From Nodosilinea sp. P-1105 (GTDB taxonomy: Bacteria; Cyanobacteriota; Cyanobacteriia; Phormidesmidales; Phormidesmidaceae): a DNA stretch of 54,819 nt. This document shows, piece after piece, positions 52,179 through 54,819 of the stretch. The position numbers were made by a program, and so were the translations under genes. The stretch covers positions 1 to 54,819 of the forward strand of contig NZ_SMDQ01000036.1 in NCBI RefSeq assembly GCF_012911975.1. Reading direction: 5' to 3'. Within the stretch, counting starts at the first letter, position 1; every line of letters begins with the position of its first letter. A model generated the notes under the pieces. That model worked only from the letters and a program-made list of their open reading frames with translations, searched no databases and had not been told where the DNA came from.

Positions 52179-54728
52179 TCAGGTTAATGTCCTGAGAATG
52201 GTTTTAATTTTGCGTTGTTGCTGGTGGGCCAATGCTTCGGGAAAGCTAAGCTCTAGGAGCAGTTTAGTTTGCTCTGGATTGGGATGGGGCAATGTAGTCG
52301 CCTGGGTGACCTGGGCCACCAGGCTTTGGGCCACAGATAGTTCGCCCCTGGGCGGAAACAACAGCCCCACGGTGGGGAAGGTTTCGGCTAGGGTTGCCTG
52401 GTCTAGTTCTGCCAGCCCCTGCACGGCCAACCGCAGATCGCCAGTGCCCATCTCGACGACCCAGGCTGGGTAGCTGTCATGGTGCCAGCCTTCCCAGGTG
52501 AGATGCACCTCGGCGTTGACCTGTTTGCGTACCTTGACCTCATCGGCGGGCTGAAAGTCGGTAAACACCCGCCACAGACTGGTGGCAATAAAGGTCAGCG
52601 ATCGCAGCGGCTTGTCTACCTGGCTGCGATTTTGGGAGTACCATTGCTGCACATCGGAATACAGCACCAGGACTAGATCGTCCGCCTGACTGGGGCTGAC
52701 GTTAATAAAATCAAGAAATAGTTCGGTTTCCAGGCGACTGGTAGCAGTGGCTCGGACAATATGGGCTTCGAGCAAGGCCCGTCCATCATAGTCTCCCACT
52801 AACTCTACCCAGACCTGGTCGGCCACGTTGGGCCATTCATCCAGGCGGACTTGGGCCCCAGATTCGCTGACATTGATGGTTTGGCCTGGCCAACTCCGTC
52901 CTTCGCTGTGAATAATGGCGGTCAGTTGCCGGGGTAGGCGGTGGGCCCGGCGCAGTTGAGGTTGTTCTAGGGCCACCAAACAAGCGGATGAAACTAACAC
53001 CAGGTTGAAGCTGCACCACAGGGCATTAATCAAAACCGCCTGGGTATCTTCGGGGCTGAGCAACAGCCAAAAGGGTACGGCGACCAACGAGGCGGCGGTC
53101 AGCACTCCCAGGACCAGCAGATAGCGGACGCTGTGGGTGTCAAAGGTGCGCTGGTTCACCGTTAGCCCCTTGGCGGTGACGTTAAACTGACCTAGGCCAG
53201 GGTTAATCAGCGCCAGCAGGGTGACAATGCCCGCCTGAAACGACATGGCGAATTCATAAATCTCATTCCAGAAGGAAAACCGCACCCGCTTGTAGGGAAT
53301 GTGGTTGGCCTGCATGGACAGCACAATGTGGGGCAGCGCATAGAGCAAGGTTTCTACCCCCAACCCCTTTACTGAGTTAATGCTGAACAGGAGAAACAGG
53401 GCCGGGGCGATCGCATACATCAGCCGCGGAAAGCCAAAGAAAAAGTGGGAGGTGGCGCTAAAGTAGCAGATGCGCTGGGCCCAGCTCAGATTCAGGCGGC
53501 GGTTAAACAGAGGATTTTCCAGTCGCAAAATTTGGGCCATCCCCCGGGCCCAACGCACCTGCTGCCCCACATAGGCGGCAAACTTTTCGGGCGCCAGGCC
53601 AGCCACCATGATTTTGTCGTAGTAGATGGTGCGATAGCCCTGGGAATGGAGCCGCAGGGAGGTATGGCAGTCTTCGGTGACGGTTTCGGTGGCAATCCCC
53701 CCCACTTCTAGGAGATAGCTGCGCCGCACCACCGCTGCCGAACCACAAAAGAAGGTGGCATTCCAGGCGTCGTTCCCTTTTTGCAGCACCTTATAAAACA
53801 GCTCGTTACCGACGGGCACCTGCCCCTGGGTTAGCAGGTTGCGTTCAAATGGGTCGGGGTTATAGAACCAGTGGGGGGTCTGCACCAGTGCCACCAAAGG
53901 ATCGGTAAAGAAGCCCACGGTGTCTTGCAAAAAGCCCCGCACAGGCATGTGGTCGCAGTCCAGAATTAACACCAGGTCGCCGTGGGTGCGCCCCAGGGCA
54001 CAGTTGATGTTGCCTGCCTTAGCATGGTCGTTATTGTCTCGGGTCAGCAGGGTTGCCCCCAGCTCTTCGCACATCGCGGCCAGGGCCGCCCGCCGCTCCG
54101 GATATTTGCGGCCGTCGTCTAGTACATAGACCTGCTTTTTAGCGCGGGGGTAGTCAATGGCTACCGCTGCCAGCACGGTTTTGCGGACAATGCCCACATC
54201 TTCGTCATAGGTGGGGATGTAAACATCCACTGTGGGCCATTGTTCTGGGGGAATGGTCTGGAGGCTGATGGGAGTGCGATCGCGCAGCCGCAGGGTCTGA
54301 AAATAGGACAAAAACAGGGTTCCCAGAGCGTACAGCTCTGCCCCATACAGCAGTAGGGAAAAGGTGCCATCCAGCGGGGTGGCAAAGTTGAGGGTGTAGA
54401 CCGTGCGGTAGTAGAGGTAACGGACGGTGGTGAGCACACTCAGCACCACCATCAACAGATGCAGCCGCTCTCGGGTTGTGCTGGTTTGGGCATGGGCATC
54501 TTCCAATTGCAAGATGCCATACCCCAGCCCAATCAGCAGCACAGCCACCAGCCCCTGCTGCCAAATGGCCAGCTGCACCATCACCAGAGGGCGGGCCAAC
54601 AGCCCGAGGCATAACAACAAGAGCAATAGCTGACGACGACCCAGGAAACGGGTTAGGGCCTCCATGCGATCGGGCAGGGTTTTGGTCAGCCAGTGCATTA
54701 GTGGGGGGGCGGGGTTGGGGTGGAGCAT
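52179..54728 (-). CDS. bcsA: Cellulose synthase catalytic subunit (BcsA-type) with PilZ domain
   Basis: An 849-aa membrane glycosyltransferase (GT2). Membrane segments are near 33-72 and 90-140. The catalytic domain has VLDDGR (203-207), DCDH (D257, D259), TED (351-353) and QQVRW (389-393), the cellulose-synthase D,D,D,QxxRW set. FNVTAKG and further membrane helices follow. The PilZ domain (about 590-690) has RRAHRLPR (593-600) and NVSESG (619-624), the c-di-GMP-binding motifs. It should polymerise UDP-glucose into beta-1,4-glucan and export it when c-di-GMP is high. ATG at 54728 chosen; ATGs at 54698 and 54665 are possible. No bcsB is in the window. The location next to the light-sensing operon suggests linked control of motility and aggregation. 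Confidence 0.93.
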   Translation of the reverse strand: MLHPNPAPPLMHWLTKTLPDRMEALTRFLGRRQLLLLLLCLGLLARPLVMVQLAIWQQGLVAVLLIGLGYGILQLEDAHAQTSTTRERLHLLMVVLSVLTTVRYLYYRTVYTLNFATPLDGTFSLLLYGAELYALGTLFLSYFQTLRLRDRTPISLQTIPPEQWPTVDVYIPTYDEDVGIVRKTVLAAVAIDYPRAKKQVYVLDDGRKYPERRAALAAMCEELGATLLTRDNNDHAKAGNINCALGRTHGDLVLILDCDHMPVRGFLQDTVGFFTDPLVALVQTPHWFYNPDPFERNLLTQGQVPVGNELFYKVLQKGNDAWNATFFCGSAAVVRRSYLLEVGGIATETVTEDCHTSLRLHSQGYRTIYYDKIMVAGLAPEKFAAYVGQQVRWARGMAQILRLENPLFNRRLNLSWAQRICYFSATSHFFFGFPRLMYAIAPALFLLFSINSVKGLGVETLLYALPHIVLSMQANHIPYKRVRFSFWNEIYEFAMSFQAGIVTLLALINPGLGQFNVTAKGLTVNQRTFDTHSVRYLLVLGVLTAASLVAVPFWLLLSPEDTQAVLINALWCSFNLVLVSSACLVALEQPQLRRAHRLPRQLTAIIHSEGRSWPGQTINVSESGAQVRLDEWPNVADQVWVELVGDYDGRALLEAHIVRATATSRLETELFLDFINVSPSQADDLVLVLYSDVQQWYSQNRSQVDKPLRSLTFIATSLWRVFTDFQPADEVKVRKQVNAEVHLTWEGWHHDSYPAWVVEMGTGDLRLAVQGLAELDQATLAETFPTVGLLFPPRGELSVAQSLVAQVTQATTLPHPNPEQTKLLLELSFPEALAHQQQRKIKTILRTLT

Positions 54729-54819
54729 GGGGAGAGGGGGGAGATGGGGAGATGGGGAGATGGGGAGATGGGGGAGTGATGGAGTGGGGGAGAGGGGGAG
54801 AGGGGGAGAGGGGGAGATG
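54729..54819. repeat. G-rich minisatellite upstream of the cellulose synthase gene
   Basis: Repeated GGGGAGAT units (8 bp) shift to GGGGGAGA-like units up to the window edge. It covers the expected promoter or leader region of the cellulose synthase gene, and its true length cannot be seen because the window ends. Confidence 0.85.

Noticed and set aside
1-54819. tRNA or rRNA genes
   Set aside because: No cloverleaf-like or rRNA-like sequence was noticed on either strand by eye; a covariance scan would be decisive.

Overview
The window is chromosomal DNA from a cyanobacterium. The evidence is the frequent GCGATCGC-type (HIP1) octamer in most genes, a cyanobacterial CbiG-CobJ fusion, a PixJ-like photoreceptor with bilin-binding (CBCR) GAF domains, PatA/PixG-type regulators, a DUF4058 protein and a PilZ cellulose synthase. 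A filamentous, Leptolyngbya/Nodosilinea-like organism is plausible, but the genus cannot be fixed from this sequence.

Layout. (1) 1-2.3 kb is accessory DNA: three small minus-strand genes including a lipoprotein, a lone 78-aa gene behind a 5' hairpin, and a UPF0175/PIN(DUF3368) toxin-antitoxin pair. A 28-bp direct repeat lies on both sides of the last two. (2) 2.4-7.3 kb is a minus-strand trio: a multi-winged-helix protein, a 674-aa P-loop ATPase, and a fusion of an Fe-S PD-(D/E)XK nuclease to an FtsK-type DNA motor. This is the best candidate here for an undescribed DNA-processing or defence system. (3) 7.4-19.5 kb and 25-33.3 kb form a large cobalamin (B12) cluster: cobO, cobN, cobQ, cbiB, cobC/D-type decarboxylase, cbiC, cbiD, cbiJ/cobK, cbiF/cobM, cbiG-cobJ fusion, cbiL/cobI, cbiET/cobL, cbiX, cbiA/cobB, and a cobalamin riboswitch ahead of cobW. 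Together they cover most of corrin-ring synthesis, amidation, adenosylation and aminopropanol attachment. Uroporphyrinogen methylation and nucleotide-loop assembly are not in the window. (4) 19.6-25 kb is an accessory insertion between the two halves of the B12 cluster: a DUF4058 gene, decayed ORFs, an MqsRA-like toxin-antitoxin pair (DUF4258 + YgiT zinc finger), a tnpB gene with its right-end hairpin, a second solo right-end-like hairpin, inverted-repeat elements, and a cas-less CRISPR array of 8 repeats.

(5) 33.4-51.6 kb holds two complete, tandem, same-strand chemotaxis-type operons with the same gene order (PatA-like, CheY, CheW, MCP, CheA). The upstream operon (51.6-42.3 kb) is Pix-like: its MCP carries a GAF domain with both the DPCF and CH motifs of DXCF cyanobacteriochromes, and it has an extra CheW. 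The downstream operon (42.0-33.4 kb) has an MCP with a large periplasmic sensor and a GAF that lost the canonical bilin cysteine. Both probably steer type IV pilus motility, one by light and one by another cue. (6) 52.2-54.7 kb encodes a BcsA-type cellulose synthase with a c-di-GMP-binding PilZ domain, next to the light-sensing operon. The window ends in a G-rich minisatellite.

Start codons were chosen from ATGA-type overlaps, visible ribosome-binding sites or domain limits. They are stated where they differ from the longest open frame.
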